From Ophiura sarsii (Eukaryota; Echinodermata; Ophiuroidea; Amphilepidida; Ophiuridae): a stretch of 64,000 bases of DNA. Every line of letters starts with the position of its first letter. The stretch's first letter is position 1. The notes beneath the pieces are model-generated. The model saw nothing but the letters and a program-made list of their open reading frames with translations, was not told the DNA's origin and did not search any database. Shown here piece after piece: positions 43,101 through 58,100 of the stretch. A program made the position numbers and the translations under genes. The stretch covers positions 11,904,462-11,968,461 of the forward strand of contig CM069448.1 in the NCBI GenBank assembly GCA_035610835.1. Reading direction: 5' to 3'.

Positions 43101-46100
43101 GATTTTATAACATTTATCATGTGAAAAAGTAGTACAGTATGCTTGAGACTTTATTGAGGCCAAGAAAAAAAGAAGATCTGTCTCATATACCCCGCACGAA
43201 TAAGTATGTGGAGTCACTTTTGTCGCATGTTTTTTATAATTGTACAAAAAGAATTGAGACAAAAATTGGCTCTGAAAGGGGGGGTGGGAAAAAGTGGGTC
43301 AAAAACACAATAAAAAAAGATTTTTTTGATTTTTTTCTTCTAATTTTGTTGTTGTTTAAATCACATATCGCAAAGCTATTTTCCCAGATGTATGCAAGAC
43401 AGACCTTCTTTTTTGGCCTTTTAGTAAATGGTTAAGTTATAACCCATCATTTGACAATCCATAAACAAAATAAATTGAAAAAATGTCTGCCCACCCGTTT
43501 CTCCTCAAAAAGAGAGATATATATGCAAGGAGGACAACCAAACAATTTTTCATGATGAGCAAATATTTGGCAATGAAGTATAAATCTTAAAAGATTGGTA
43601 GCAATTTGTCAACATCGGCCACGTGCACAGCATTAAAGAAAGATTCACTATTGCCAAGTACAGAACAATGATTCAGATGTGTTTGAAGTTGGAAATCAAA
43701 TGTTTTGTGGTATGAAATGCATGCCTACAGTCTGCTGAACGTAGGACATTTTATTACACTGCCCCCTCCATCTGGAATGACCTCCCAATTCACATCAGAG
43801 AGTCTCCATCTGTAGCCATTTTTAAAAAAGCTCTTAAAACCCATTTGTACAGTAATTAGTTTTGTTTTGTTGAGTATGCTTATTTTTGTTTTGTCATAAA
43901 GCGCTACGATCTCGATGTAGCAGCGCTATATAAATACCAATAATGTATGTATGTATATGTATGTATGCCAGTTGCAACATATGGAGTAATAATAAAAGGT
44001 TCATCAACACAGATTCAGATAAAAATGTAAGATTTTGTTTGAGATGTGGTGGTGACAAAACGATGTTGCAGGAAAATGCGCTTTGGACTAATAAATTTGT
44101 CAGGCGCCAGATAAGGGACCAACATATCCTATCTAATAAGATAATCCACAACAAACTGTGATCTTTACCAAGAGAGAAGAAATATTGTATAACAGAAAGT
44201 ACCTTTTTCTACAAAAATATTGCAAGTTGAAACTTGCCAGTCCCCCTGGCCGGGAGATTCACCTAAAGAGGGTCAAAGGTCATATAGGGGCCATTTGAGG
44301 TTGATCTGGGTACACCTTAGAGTCATCTCAAATCCTGTATTCAAAGATTATTGTCACCTTGAGATTGAAGTCTGACTTTTTATATGAAAGAGAGGGCCCT
44401 AAAGTTTTGAAAAAATGTTGTCAAAGGTCATGTAGGAGTCATTACAGGTTAATCCATGTACACACCATGTATCATCTCATGTCCCCTTGCCCAAAGACTA
44501 TTGTCACCAAGTTTGGTTGAGATTGAAGTTTGACTTTTCATATGATAGCCCAAAAGAGCAATAAGTGCAGTTTAAAGTAAAGTGTTGACAACATTTGGGT
44601 CAAAGGTCATTAGAAATCAATCTGTGTACACCTCAAGAGCATCTCAAGTCCCCTTACCCAAATAATATTGTCACCAAGTTTAGCTGAGATTGAAGTCTGA
44701 CTTTACATATGAGAGCCCTAACAACAGCAATAAGTGCAATTTAAAGTATTGGCAAAATGGGATCAAGGGTAATATAGGGGTCATTAGAGGTCAATCTGTG
44801 TACTCCCCATGAGCATCTCAAGTCCCCTTACCCAAAGAATATCATCACCAAGTTTGGCTGAGATTGAAGTCTTATGAAGTATGACTTGCCCTAAACAGCA
44901 CCAATAAGTGCAGTTTAAAGTATTGGCAAATGGGATCAAGGGTAATATAGGGGTCATTAGACACAATCTATGTACTCCCCATGAGCATCACAAGTCCCAA
45001 AGAATATCGTCACCAAGTTTGGCTGAGAATGAAGTCTTATGAAGTTTGACTTGCCCTAAACAGAACCAATAAGTGCAGTTTAAAGTATTAGCAAAATGGG
45101 GTTTAAGGTCACGTAGGGGTCATTAGAGGTCAATCTGTGTACATCTAATGAGCATTTGAAGTCCCCTTACCCAAAGATTATTGTTACAAAGTATAATGGT
45201 TGAGATGGTTGAAATAAACAGGCCGAACCTAACCAAAAAGGCTTACCAAAAGAGAGCATACAGGGTGTATCAGAATGAACTATAGACACCAAGACACATG
45301 GAGCATTTACACAGTGACATCACAAACTGGTTTATTATATATATTTTGATCACTTTCTCTTTACATACTTACCGAACGAGCGGCACCCTTGTCTGGTACA
45401 TCCACCCTGACAGTTGTCATCTCGGATGGAGAGTGAGCACCCGTGCGACAGATGATTTCCGTTGACGATTCATTCTTCACTGTGCACTCGGTACCTGCGA
45501 TATATACCTCATTACCAGATTCCCTACAATACAAAATAAAGACCAAAGTGAACATTTAATGCCAGCTCAAAAAATATGATTTAAAAGGAAAGACATATTT
45601 ATTTTCTTGTCCTGCTTTCAACCACAAAAAAGAAGGAAAGGGGAGTTGTCTTCGGGTCAAACATTTTACACAATAGAATTATACTTCCCACAAATTAAAA
45701 TGAATGAGATATATTCATGTGTATTTATTAGCAGTATTAGTAGGCCAATGGAATAACATAATCTAGCACTAAGTCAACGGAACAAAAACGGACCTCTGAG
45801 GTAGGGTCAGTCGGTCTGGCAATTTGTTTGTTTTAATTTGCATGAGATTTTTGTCAATTTTTAACCATTTTTGAAATCGTAAATAAAATTTTGAAATATG
45901 TTTTAACAATTTTTTTTAAATTAAAAAATAAGAATTTAAAAATTAAAAAATAAGAAATTAAAATCTAAACATTTCAACAACAACAACAACAAAATGTGTT
46001 TAAAAAAACATATAATCTCAAAATAAAACGGCCAACTGAAAGACATTCTTCTAAATAACAGATTCAGGAACTTTTGTCATTTGCACAAAACAGGTTTATC

Positions 46101-49100
46101 CAGGTGATAAATGTAGACCTGGCCTGGTTTACATGGGTACTAGCCCAGGTACAATTCAAACAAAAGGGATCCTCCTACCAAATCAAACCTTGTATAAAAT
46201 CAAGAATACAACAAACTTTTGTTGAGATACGATGATGCAAGTTTATGTATAAATCTTAATTTATACAAACAAAAACTCCTTATCAAAATTACTTACGCAA
46301 AACCTGTTCCTGTTATAGTCATGGTAGTGCCACCCCCTGTTCCACCCCGTGGTGGGTCAACCATCTCAACCTCAGGTGTGAGATCCTCACGATACTGCCA
46401 AGCATCAGATTCTGTTGCTATGGCGCCACTGTCGAGTTCTACAACAATGTCGCAATCTTCTGTGCTGCCTCCACCTGATGACAGCAAATACAAGATCACA
46501 GGTTGTTTTTTTATTTTTGGTTTCTGTTTTGGGTGTTTCTCCCTGGTCTTTACTGATGTAAGATGTAAGATGTATGTAAGATGGCAAAAACATGTTCAAC
46601 TAGCAGAACACTTCACAGGTATGTGCATTTATTAAAAATGTGAAACAAAATCAAACATTTGCAAACAAAATATCAAACATTTCAAAAAATTACAAACATT
46701 CAAAAGTTTCCAATTTGTATAAAAATTCATTTTGGAATAAGAATCATTGTCTTGTGTTAATTTTAATCTGAATAGCTTGAATAGTTTCATTGTAAAGTTT
46801 TAAAATATGAAAGTACAGAAAACAAATTAATATTTTGAATTTTTTACACATGTGATTCCCTTGAAAGAGGAATATAATAGCCCATGCTCTCATCAGAAAT
46901 CCTCTTGATATCAATGACAAATCCATGTGATACCCATGTGACATACATCATTGCTAGGCATATCACATTCAATAGTACTTAGTGTTAATGACAAATCCAT
47001 GTGATACCCATGTGACATACCATCATTGCTAGGCACATCACATTAAAAAATACTAGTGTTGATATTCGGTGTAGTGCAAACATTGTCACACACAGACACA
47101 TTGGTATTTACCTCACCGTTAACATCCACCCTTATAGAACAATATGAAACCCATGTGATAATCATATGATTCCCATGCGAGAGACATGTGATACCCATGA
47201 GAAAGTCATGTGATCACCATGTGATACTCATGAGAAACCCATTTGATATCCAAGACAGGTTAATGTGACACCCATGTGACACCCATGTGACTTACCATCA
47301 TTGCTGGGCACATCACATTCAATAGTAGTTGTGTTGATACTCAGTATAGTGCATAAATTGCCACACACAGTCACAATAGTGTTTGTTTCATCACCAAAAC
47401 CGTCTCCATTGATGGCAAGTGCAGGGCCGCCTCCAAAACTTCCTATAGATCAACAGAATTTCAAACAAATATTGCATGAAGTAATAATCTGAGATATGTC
47501 ACTGATGGGAATATATCAAAAGAAAAGTTGTTTTAAAAATTAGTGACAAAACTTCAAACCAAATTTCAGCCTTGCAAATATTTATGATTGTTGTAAATAT
47601 TATAAATATTCAAAATGCGAATCACATATGTGACGCATCAGATTTTGACAATATTTATGAAGTACGTATTGTAATGGTACCTAGTTGTTTTTTAAATTAT
47701 AGTTATATGGAAGGTACATTTGTCTTTTCCTTTTCTTTATATTTTGCCAAAATAAGCCTGGCAGGCTGTCAAGATGTACCTAATGACGTTATGCGTCACA
47801 TTATCACATATCGTCAGCCTGCTTCGATAATTGCCTAACTCATTTTTTCTAGTTCTTAGAAAACAACAAAAATATGAAAAGTGAGTTAGGCAATTATCGA
47901 AGCAGGCTGACGATATGTTGAATAGCACCATGAATAGTGCAGGTGAATTCCAACAGGATCAGTAACTGTTGGATAGAATTAGGTTGAAGATATACCTGTG
48001 AAATGTGGCTTGTTATAGGCCTAATACGAGTTTAATATGACCCATTTTAAACATTTTACAATCTGCCTAACTCACAAGGCTGACTTACGCAGAATTGAAA
48101 TTGTGCATTTATCAACCCTTTTAATTGGTCAATGACTTAGCTTTTATTACAGCATGTGCATAATGTAATGAAGTCATGATTTATGCAAAAAGCTCAATTT
48201 CGCTGAAAAGTGAGTTAGACAATTATCGAAGCAGGCTGATGATATGTAGTTCATCTATTCAAAGAGACATGTGATACTTATCATGATAAGCAAATCTCAA
48301 GCAAATCTGGAGCAATTTAGTCCAAACTGTTGATAATATGCAGATTTTGTGATGCAATTCAACCTATACGGTTGACATGCTTACCTTGATCATGAGAAAT
48401 GTCTGATATCGCCAGTGAGTACTCAAAGGTGGTAGTAGATGTGGCATAACCTTTGCCCTGTACATGCACCACAATGGTGTATTCCCCAGCAGAGTGTACC
48501 CCAACATCGCACTCCAAGCTACTGGCTCCTGAACTAGTTACGGTGCATTCCTCGCCATCGATGGTAATGGTGTTGTCGGCGTCGGTTGAACTGAATCCGG
48601 AACCGCTGATGGTGATAGAGTCTCCGGATACGCCGCTGGAAGGACTGACCGATGAAACTACTGGGGTTTCAGCGTCAGAATAGGTGTAGTCTTCAGCATC
48701 GTATTCATTGCCACCAGCAGTCACGACCAAATCAACCGTTCCCGCACTTCCAGATGGCGAGAGGCATACCATTTCAGAGATACTGATGGTCTGTATTGCG
48801 CATTCTGATCCATCTATGGTCACTGTGGTGTCGTCGATGTGGAAACCGTTGCCAATGATGGTGATCTCCTGACCTCCTTCATTGCTACCAGTATCAGGAC
48901 TGACGCTATCAATATCAGTTGCACTCCAAAGTGATGCATCGGAACTGTCACTGAAAGCACTGTTACCATAATGAAGGATGTGAACGACGACCTCTGCATC
49001 ACCAGCTGGTACATAACCAACTGTGCAAATGATCGCATCCTCATCTTCAGCTGTTAAGTCACAAGCCACACCTCCGATGGTCACGGTGGCGTTATTGCTA

Positions 49101-52100
49101 AAACCCATACCATATATGTTGATGGTGGACTCAGAGCCAGTGACATACGTCTGGGTAATATTGCTTACAACTGGTGTAAAAGATGCATCAAAGGTAAATC
49201 GACAGTTGCCATCACCAACACAAACAGCTTCTATACCATCAATGGTAAGAACAGGTGTGAAAGATGATGCACTTGACGGTTTACCCGTCACGCAGGTCAC
49301 TTGGGTGTACTGCACATCGACTACGACACATTCCGCTCCACCAATCGTCACAGATACATCAGAGGTAGAATCAGCCGAGAAACCATCACCGTAAATAATC
49401 AAACTTGTACCACCCTCTGTTGAACCACTATCAAGTGATAAGTCCAAGATAGAAGGCACCATTCTGAAGGTGCGGCCCACGGGGGACAATACCTCATTGA
49501 CCGCCTTTCCTTTACCTCGTACAAACACTGAGACATCATCATAGTTGCCCACTTGGAAACTGTCTTGTGTATCGATCATGCACTCAATGAAAGTAGTGGT
49601 CGTATTAAGGACCACACAGTCGTAGCCATTGATAAGGACTTGATTCTGACAAGAATCGCTACCAAATCCAGACCCAGTGATGCCTATTACTACTGATGAG
49701 TCCCCACCATTAGGATAAATCTCTGTGATGATGGGAGTTTTGCATTCCCAGAATGCATAGTAAAATGAGGATGCATCGCCTCCAGTCGGTTGGGAGCTGG
49801 CACAGTTGGAATCCGCTTCAACTGCTGGGCAGGAGTCGGACGAGGCCGTGATACCTAGGGAAAATAAACATACCAAATTTTATGATTATTACGAGTTCAT
49901 TTTGAAGACTATTTTCTGATAAATATATTTAAAACATACCACAAGAAAACTGTTCTACTACATTCCTGACCTAATTGGAATCGGCAAACTCAATTTGTAT
50001 TCTAAACACGAACTACATTGTGTGATAGGCTTTTATGTCAGGTATTCATAATATAGGTATAGAGTTTCACAGGTTTATCAGACATGTATGATGTTTCAGA
50101 TTTGACTGATGGCAAACGTTTTAAACTCTTTCCCTTAATTTTATGAAATTTAATATTCTATTTTCAAACATTATTTTCTTTACAATTTGCCAATTTTAAA
50201 TACCATGGACATTGGCGTTTTGCCCTTTCTCTTTCTTTCCCCTTTAATTCTTTCCCCTGTACAGAAAAGAAATGTTTGATGTTTGTATACGGTACAGAGT
50301 TTTTGTTACATAACAGATCATATGTGATATGATCAAATTGAATGAGTCTCATGTTGACAAATTTCAGTTTCAATTTTGAATTAAGAACCACACTCGCAAA
50401 AGTACGCCACGTTTTAAGTAATAGATTAACATGGTATTATAACTTGTTTGGTAGCCTCCGACAAAGGCTGATTGTTTATCTGATTCAGCCTGTGTTGGTA
50501 TCAATACTATATATATATATACATTCATATGCTGGTTCCCTGCACCCTGGATCCCCGGCCCAACTTATCCATATGTGCAGGTACAGGCAAAGCAATTGCC
50601 GGCCGTAACAGTAAGTTCAACACATTGCATTGTCGCTCTGTTATGGCATAAGGTAAACAACGATCAACACACTGTAGCTGAGATACCGCATCGAACGCTG
50701 AATGCATTGTCGCGCTGCCATAGCTACGGCGCGATGGGGAACGCGCTATGACATGCGTGTGAAGTCCGGCGCTGTGGTTAGCGCATATACACGTGTAGTT
50801 TGTGCCAATCAGTAAGTTTGTTATCATTCTAAGCGTGACGCTGGCTTGATCGAATTTATTTGTGGATTTTTTTTGGTCAATTATGAATATGCATGACTTT
50901 TATGCCAGCAAATCAGCTTCGAGTGGAAATCGGCGCGTACCTGCATCTATGGATAAGTTGTGTGGAGCCCTTAGATGCAAGCAACCAGCATAATACATTC
51001 ATAGCTTCTGACAAAGACCGACAGTTAACCATTTTTAAAGTAATCAAGTAACCTGTGTTGGTATCATAACGTGCTTCATAGCCTCCAATAAAGACCGATT
51101 GTCCATCTGATTTTTAGAAATAAGACTACAATGACATTGGTATCATAACTTGGCTTTATAGCCTCAAACTAACCTGCACTGGTGTCATAACTTGCTTCAT
51201 AGCCTCCGACAAAGACCTTAAGTTTTTCAGCTGTTGAACTCTTTTGTCCCACTTTGATTGTGCCACTCATGGAGATTGTGCTATCAGAGTTGACTGGTCC
51301 GCTGGAGTAGTAGTATATCCCAGGTGTATTGAAATGGTAGGCATATGTACCTGTGGCATAGAGGCATAGATGGGTTTTTGTTAACAGATCAAATTAATTT
51401 GTGTATTCATAAATATATTATTTATATTACCTGATATTCTTATCAAACTATTTTAATATCTAGATTTGCAGTAGGTGTACGGGGAATTTAGTTTTATTAA
51501 CTGATTTTATCTTACTAGCCAAGAGGGGTACACATTAAACAGAGCTCTATAAAGAGAGCTTTATGTGTGACCCCCTCTGGTAATTCAAAAATAGCGCCCT
51601 CATTTGTTGGACATATAACACTGTTTACATGAGCTTCCATAATGGGTCGTCCATAATTTTTGCCATTTACAGATACATACAAAGCGACGTAAGAGGGGGA
51701 GGGGTACAAATATATCCTAAGCGTAAATAACTTAAATGGCAAGCATTTTCTTATCAAGCCATGAAAATGTATGATTACTCCTCGTTTATAACCACTGAAC
51801 TCCGTCTCCCGGGCTCTGCACCCATGTTTCCGATGTCAAATAAAATGAACCGACATTGTATGCTCACTTACCAGTTCTGGTAGCTGTTCCTGCATAGAAT
51901 CCAGATCCATCATAGCTGTTAGATTCAGCACTATCTGTCTGCTGCACTGTGTAATGAATACCATTCACGAATGTTGGTTGAAGCCACTGCCAATGTACTA
52001 TGTCTCCAACATTGACTTCTGCCAATTGGGGATCCCACTTGTAACCAATGCCATATTCTGTGATATTTGGTGAAAGAAACGGTAATGACTGATTAATTGA

Positions 52101-55100
52101 AATGTTGATGCACTCAATCCACACATACACAAACATTGCAAAAGTTGGGGTTTTTCTCGCTGGATTTTAGAATGCACCTAGGCGACAAAAACACTGTTCT
52201 ACGGGCCAGACTGACACATTTGTTTTTAATTTCCCAATTGTTTGGGTTCTTTTTTTAGAAATTTGAGCCCCAACCCTCTGACTTGGCGGGAGATTTCCTA
52301 CCCTACCTGAGAGGTTCATTTGCCCATAGAGCAGGGGTGATTTTTGTTGCCTTTACACAAAACATTTCCCTGTGCCTACTTATTGGAAAATCCTGTTTGT
52401 AGATGATACCCATGTGACACTAACATGTTACCAATATTATACCTATGTAACATGCATGTGACATCCACGTGACATCCACATAACCCCAAAATGACACCCA
52501 CATGACACCGATGTAATACCCATGTGACACCCTAATGACACACAGGATACCGATGTAATACCCATGTGACACCCACATGCCACACAGGATACCAATGTTA
52601 TACCCATGTGACACAAAGGATACCGATGTAATACCCATGTGACACCCACATGACACACATGATACCGATGTAATACCCATGTGACACACAGGATACCAAT
52701 GTAATACCCATGTGACACCCACACGACACACAGGATACCGATGTAATACCTATGTGACACCAACATGACACACGGGATACCGATGTAATACCCATGTGAC
52801 ACCCACATGACACACAGGATACCAATGTAATACCCATGTGACACCAACATGACACACGGGATACCGATGTAATACCCATGTGACACCCACATGACACACA
52901 GGATACCAATGTAATACCCATGTGACACCCACATGACACACAGGATACCGATGTAATACCCATGTGACACCCACATGACACACAGGATACCGATGTTTTA
53001 CCCATGTGACACCCACATGTTATTTACCTTACTGTTTTCCTTGATTGTCAATGTAGATTACTATTGGCTTAAACATACTCTAACCAGTTGTCTGACAAAC
53101 TGCAATACCCATGTGATACCCATATAACACCCATGTAATACTCATGTGATGCCCACATGATTCCAACTACCTTCATGTTTCCTTGGTTGTTTATACACCA
53201 CTATTAGATCCAACGTAATTATACTCTCTATCCAATCATCGGAGAAAATGTGATACCCATATGATGTCCATATCACACTCATGTGACACCCTTGTGACAC
53301 CCACATGTTACCTACCTTAATTTTGTACTTGATTGTCTACCTAAACCACCGTCGTCTCAAAGGAAACCATACATTCTATATGGTCACCGAATTGGCTTTT
53401 ATACCCTTGTGATACCCATATGACACTCATGTGACACCAATGTGATAACAATGTGACACCAATGTGACCTACCTTCATGTTTTCCCTGGTTGTCTATATA
53501 TACCACCGTTGGCTCAAACTCGATCATACACTCAATACGGTCGTCAGACAAACTTAGGATCACACAATTCATATTCTCGCCAAATTGGATGCTGACCTCT
53601 GTCTCGTTATCGCCAAAGCCGGCGCCAGTTATGTTGACCACATTGCCACCTACTAACGAGCCAATGTCAGATGACATACCGAGTACAACCAAAGTGTATT
53701 CAAATTGTGTGACAGAACTGAAAAAATATAAAAAACATACGTAGATCATCAAAATTATTATACAGTTATATACAGTTGGGAAAAACAAAAATTGAGATTT
53801 ATATATACCAAATAAAAATTGAAACCCAACACTTCAAAAGTGTTCAGATAAGTAATAAATCTATTCAAATCAGACGAACAAGCATATGGTCCAATCACAA
53901 CAATCCACGCGATCCGACGATTTCCCTCGGGTGATACAAAATCACATATTCACATGGAATCTCTCTCTCTTCCATTTTATCAAGGTGACATCGCCTTGCA
54001 TTCTCAGCATTTTCATTTTCATCATCATTCTTCATTTGTATCGGCTGATATTTTATCATACTCTTACCATGTGGACTTATGTTGCAGTAATAAAATAGTA
54101 ACTGTAGCAGGACTTTTGAAAGTGTGATTTCTTCATGTCTTTTAATTTTAATTTTCATGGACAACATCGCCATCAGTCATAGCAGTCAGCTAAAACCAGT
54201 GGCTGTAAATATCAGGGCTTTTATACACAACCACTTAGCCCTTGCTATACACTATTATAGTACTGTGGCCAAATGTCTAAAAGGGCCTTAATAAAGAATT
54301 TATCCCTACCGGAGGTAATCACCTCCACAACATATATCAATGGAAAGGTATTTTCATTCCGCATTTGAAAATCATGGTTGTGAATTTTGTACCCGGGGAG
54401 GTAACGTAGAGGTCGAATAGAGGTCACCAAAGGTCAAATGTCCAGAGGTCACCAAAGGTTCAGAGGTCACCAAAGGTCAAATATTGGGAAATACCCTTAT
54501 TTCAGCCACAAAGCATCTTAATATCAATGAAAAATGTCAAACCAGGTAATGAGCTTGATAAAATAGAACTTGTGGTCATAAATATCTATCAAAATAATCA
54601 CCTAACATCAGCGAATCCTTTATTTTCTACAGAAACTTCAATATCGTATACTCCAGGACTGTTACCAGGAATCACACACACGATCTCGGTGTTGGATTGA
54701 TCTGTGATTTCACACTCCTCATCGTTGATGGTTACCATGGCACCGCTGGATTCAAATCCGCTGCCGGATATCGTCAGCTCTCCACCGCCTGAATATAAGG
54801 AGAGATCATACCAATACAGGGGTTATATTATATACTTCTTTATAATACCTCAGTTTCTCTTCTCAGTTACTATTAATATTTATGATTCTGATATCATATC
54901 ATATTTCCTCATACGAACACAAGGCATTAATTTGGATTTCTAAAATAATAAGTGTCCAAAATCTTTTCTACTGGCTATAGTTTTTGATGAGTTCCAAATT
55001 GGCGAGCCTCTGTGCAGCAGTGAGTGAATTGATACAGAAGGGTGTAGGTGCATGAAAACACCAAATGCATTACACGTGCATTTGACCAAAATTGTGTGCG

Positions 55101-58100
55101 TGTGGTCAAACTCGAGCACTTACAATCGGATTACTGTTGCGCGCAGAGAGATAAAAAGTGCATATTTAAAAGAGCTGATATGCAAAAGTGCTTACATCCA
55201 TTTTAGTGATTTTGAAAAAACAACATGAAATTATTCTGGACTAGTGTGAATGATGATTTGAAATATAATGTGTATATTGAAAGAGGTGCATAGTATACCA
55301 ATCAAATACAGTATGTTTTTGAAATCAATAACATTTACTTTTTGTTATTATTACTTTTTGTTATTATGTTCTTTATCTTTCAAAAAATGGATGTAAGCCC
55401 TTTTGCAAAACATTTCAATAAAATGCACACAAACAGTTTACCACACGGAAAAAATCATTCAGCATAACAACTCTGACTTCTAAATTAATTATTAAATTAC
55501 TATGGGATGTAAGGGTTTTTCAACAAATTACCCACATTGCTACCAACTACTACCAACATACTATATAATGCCGGTTATAACTCATTTTTGGAGAAAAAAA
55601 GTGGACGTAAGCCCTTCTTGCAAATCAGCCCTTCTTTTCTTGCAAATTTGGAACTGATTGAACTATAATAGTGTAGATATACTATGTCTGAATCTCCAGA
55701 CTAAAAACCTCTCCATCCAAGATTAATCCTGTATGACCATAAACAATCTGTTGCAATCAATGTGCACCCCCCCCCCCCCCCCTCCATGGCCCCTTCGTAC
55801 ATGACATGACATTACTTGAATAGGACTAATTCAATCAAACTACAGGGTGTACCATTAGATTCTCAGAAGTGGGGCTAAAAAGGTTTTTTGAAATAAAATA
55901 TCAATTTACCCACTGATGAGCTTACAGAAATTAACAAAAAAGTGCACAAAAACTGTACTACCAAATGCAGCAAAAGAAGAAAAGAAATACTGACCCAACC
56001 ATCCTTCAATGCCCCTCCCCTGAAAACCTAATGGAACATCCCTACATACACACCTAATACTCCACTACTGTTGGTAGAGATGGAGGATACCATTGCAGTC
56101 AAGGATGAACCCAACCTTCACTGCCCCTCCCCTAAAAACCTAATGGAACATCCCTGCATACACACCTAATACTCCACTACTGTTGGTAGAGATGGAGGAT
56201 ACCATTGCAGTCAAGGATGAATTAAATGTAAACCCTTCAGACTCGGTTATGACATCGGTGATACCATCAATTGATATCATCACGTCGACGGTGCCGGCAC
56301 TTCTCCTGCGTCTTGAGGAGCTCTGTAGGATTGATGTCAAAAAGACAGAGTTGGGTTTTTTGTCACCTTAGAAGTGTGATATAACATGACTTTAGTACAA
56401 AATGTCACTTAACTTATACATGTGTATTGCCGCGGCAAAAGGATGAAGTTGTTGGTCAAATGCATTTTGAGATATTGATGGAATTAGGCATGGAAAAACA
56501 AAGAAAATATAGAAAATTCTACAGTAATTATTCTTCATAAAATCAAAAAGCACTATCCAATCTTAACCACAAAGGTGTCATTTTGAAGCATTCAAAAAGC
56601 TCTTTTAGTTGGTATTGGTATCTCAACGTTTTCTTAGAGAGAGACAACTGCACAGCCCTTTTACCATGGCTGCATACATATAATCATAATTATAAATATC
56701 TCAATATTCATATATATTGGTACAAAGATAATCCATATAACCTAGATTTTCAGAACCATAAAGAGATAACTCATAAACACTCTGAATTTGACTACAATTA
56801 GAGTTATAAGTTGGATTCTACAGTGTATTGTAATGAGTCCCAAATATTTGAAAGTCGATTATCTCAATATAGCATTTCTTGAGTTACGGCCTTCTGGCGC
56901 TATACTTACCGATTCCAAAGTGATTATACACATAATTTCATCATAGGTAACCGTCAAGATCTTACAGGTACTGCTTCCAACACTGACCATGATACTATCT
57001 GCCGCATCATTGGGGAAGCCGTAGCCAGAGATGGTTATTTGAGTACCACCTAAAATTCAAATAAATTAAGAATAAATAAGCAACCCATGCTTTTAGGCAA
57101 CTACAACAAAACAGTTGACTTGCCCTTTATGACCGATCCTAATATCTGAAAAAATAGGGTCGCTTTATTTTAGTTCTTTTTATTTAGGGTTTTTTTAGGG
57201 TTTTTTAATATTTAAAAAAATATTTTTGATATTTCTAAACTATTTTAAATACCATATAATGGTATAATTAATAGCAAAATGTGTTTAGTTAATGTTTAAC
57301 TGCAACTTAGATATATACAATTGTCAATTACTCACTTAATGGTTAAATATTAAAAGTTTTAGGAAAGATGCATATTCAACATTTTTTTAAACTGTATTCT
57401 TATATAGTGGGTGTGGTTTGAGATGTCAGCTGGCAATTTGATTGTTTTTTGGCTGATTTTCAGCCGACACGCCCATACATTATGAGACAATGGTGTATAG
57501 TTTAGTGCGGGGTTTAATTCATTAGAAAAATAATACCTTTAGCGCGTATGATCAATGCGTCATCGCGTTAGCGTGCCCTACACAAAGTCACCGCCGTATG
57601 CGTTGTTGGTATAACGCAGCTTTAATTCTGTTTTCTTGTATACTATCCGTTTTTCACCTAAAAATAAATTTAAACAAATTGACCGACCGACCGACCCAGA
57701 TGTTGGCACTTAAAGGGCAAATCAACTTTTGTTTTTGCCTTATAGAGCGCATAATACAATCAAGTACCTAAGTGCGATATCTTGTGTACGGACAGAGATG
57801 ATTTCACTCTTACAAAGAGTCTGTATTAAAGTAAAATATAATGAAACTGTGTGCTCAAGGCACATACCGTATTTATTCAATTAAACGCCCCCAGGGCGCA
57901 GCATTTTTCACAAAAAAAATTCAAATTAATTTTGTTGATCCAAAACGTGAATTACGCTGCATCTCACATCCTGATTTTGTCGCAAAAGGAATTCATCTCG
58001 TGATATATAGCTAAAAAGCTCAACTTTGCAGGCAGTTTTTGTTTTCATTTTAGGAAAAGAAAAGTGACTTTCGCGTACCTTGTTCTATCAAATTTGTATG

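Noticed and set aside
43943..44161. Short plus-strand frame after the LINE tail
   Set aside because: Begins in a (TGTA)n microsatellite and has no similarity I recognise.
48453..49394. Plus-strand frames of 76-123 codons
   Set aside because: Antisense shadows of the five-IPT exon.
51490..51757. 80-codon minus-strand frame
   Set aside because: Sits in an intron overlapping a dispersed repeat also found at 23.27 kb; no family motif and no fit to exon phases.
52420..53016. Overlapping His/Cys/Tyr-rich open frames in several frames
   Set aside because: Produced by the ~42-bp CCATGTGACACCCA array; the same artefact occurs at 17825-18155 and 38765-39140.
54596..54601. Alternative donor gttagg four bases inside exon 7
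   Set aside because: It would leave phase 0, whereas the next exon needs phase 2; ag|gtgatt fits.
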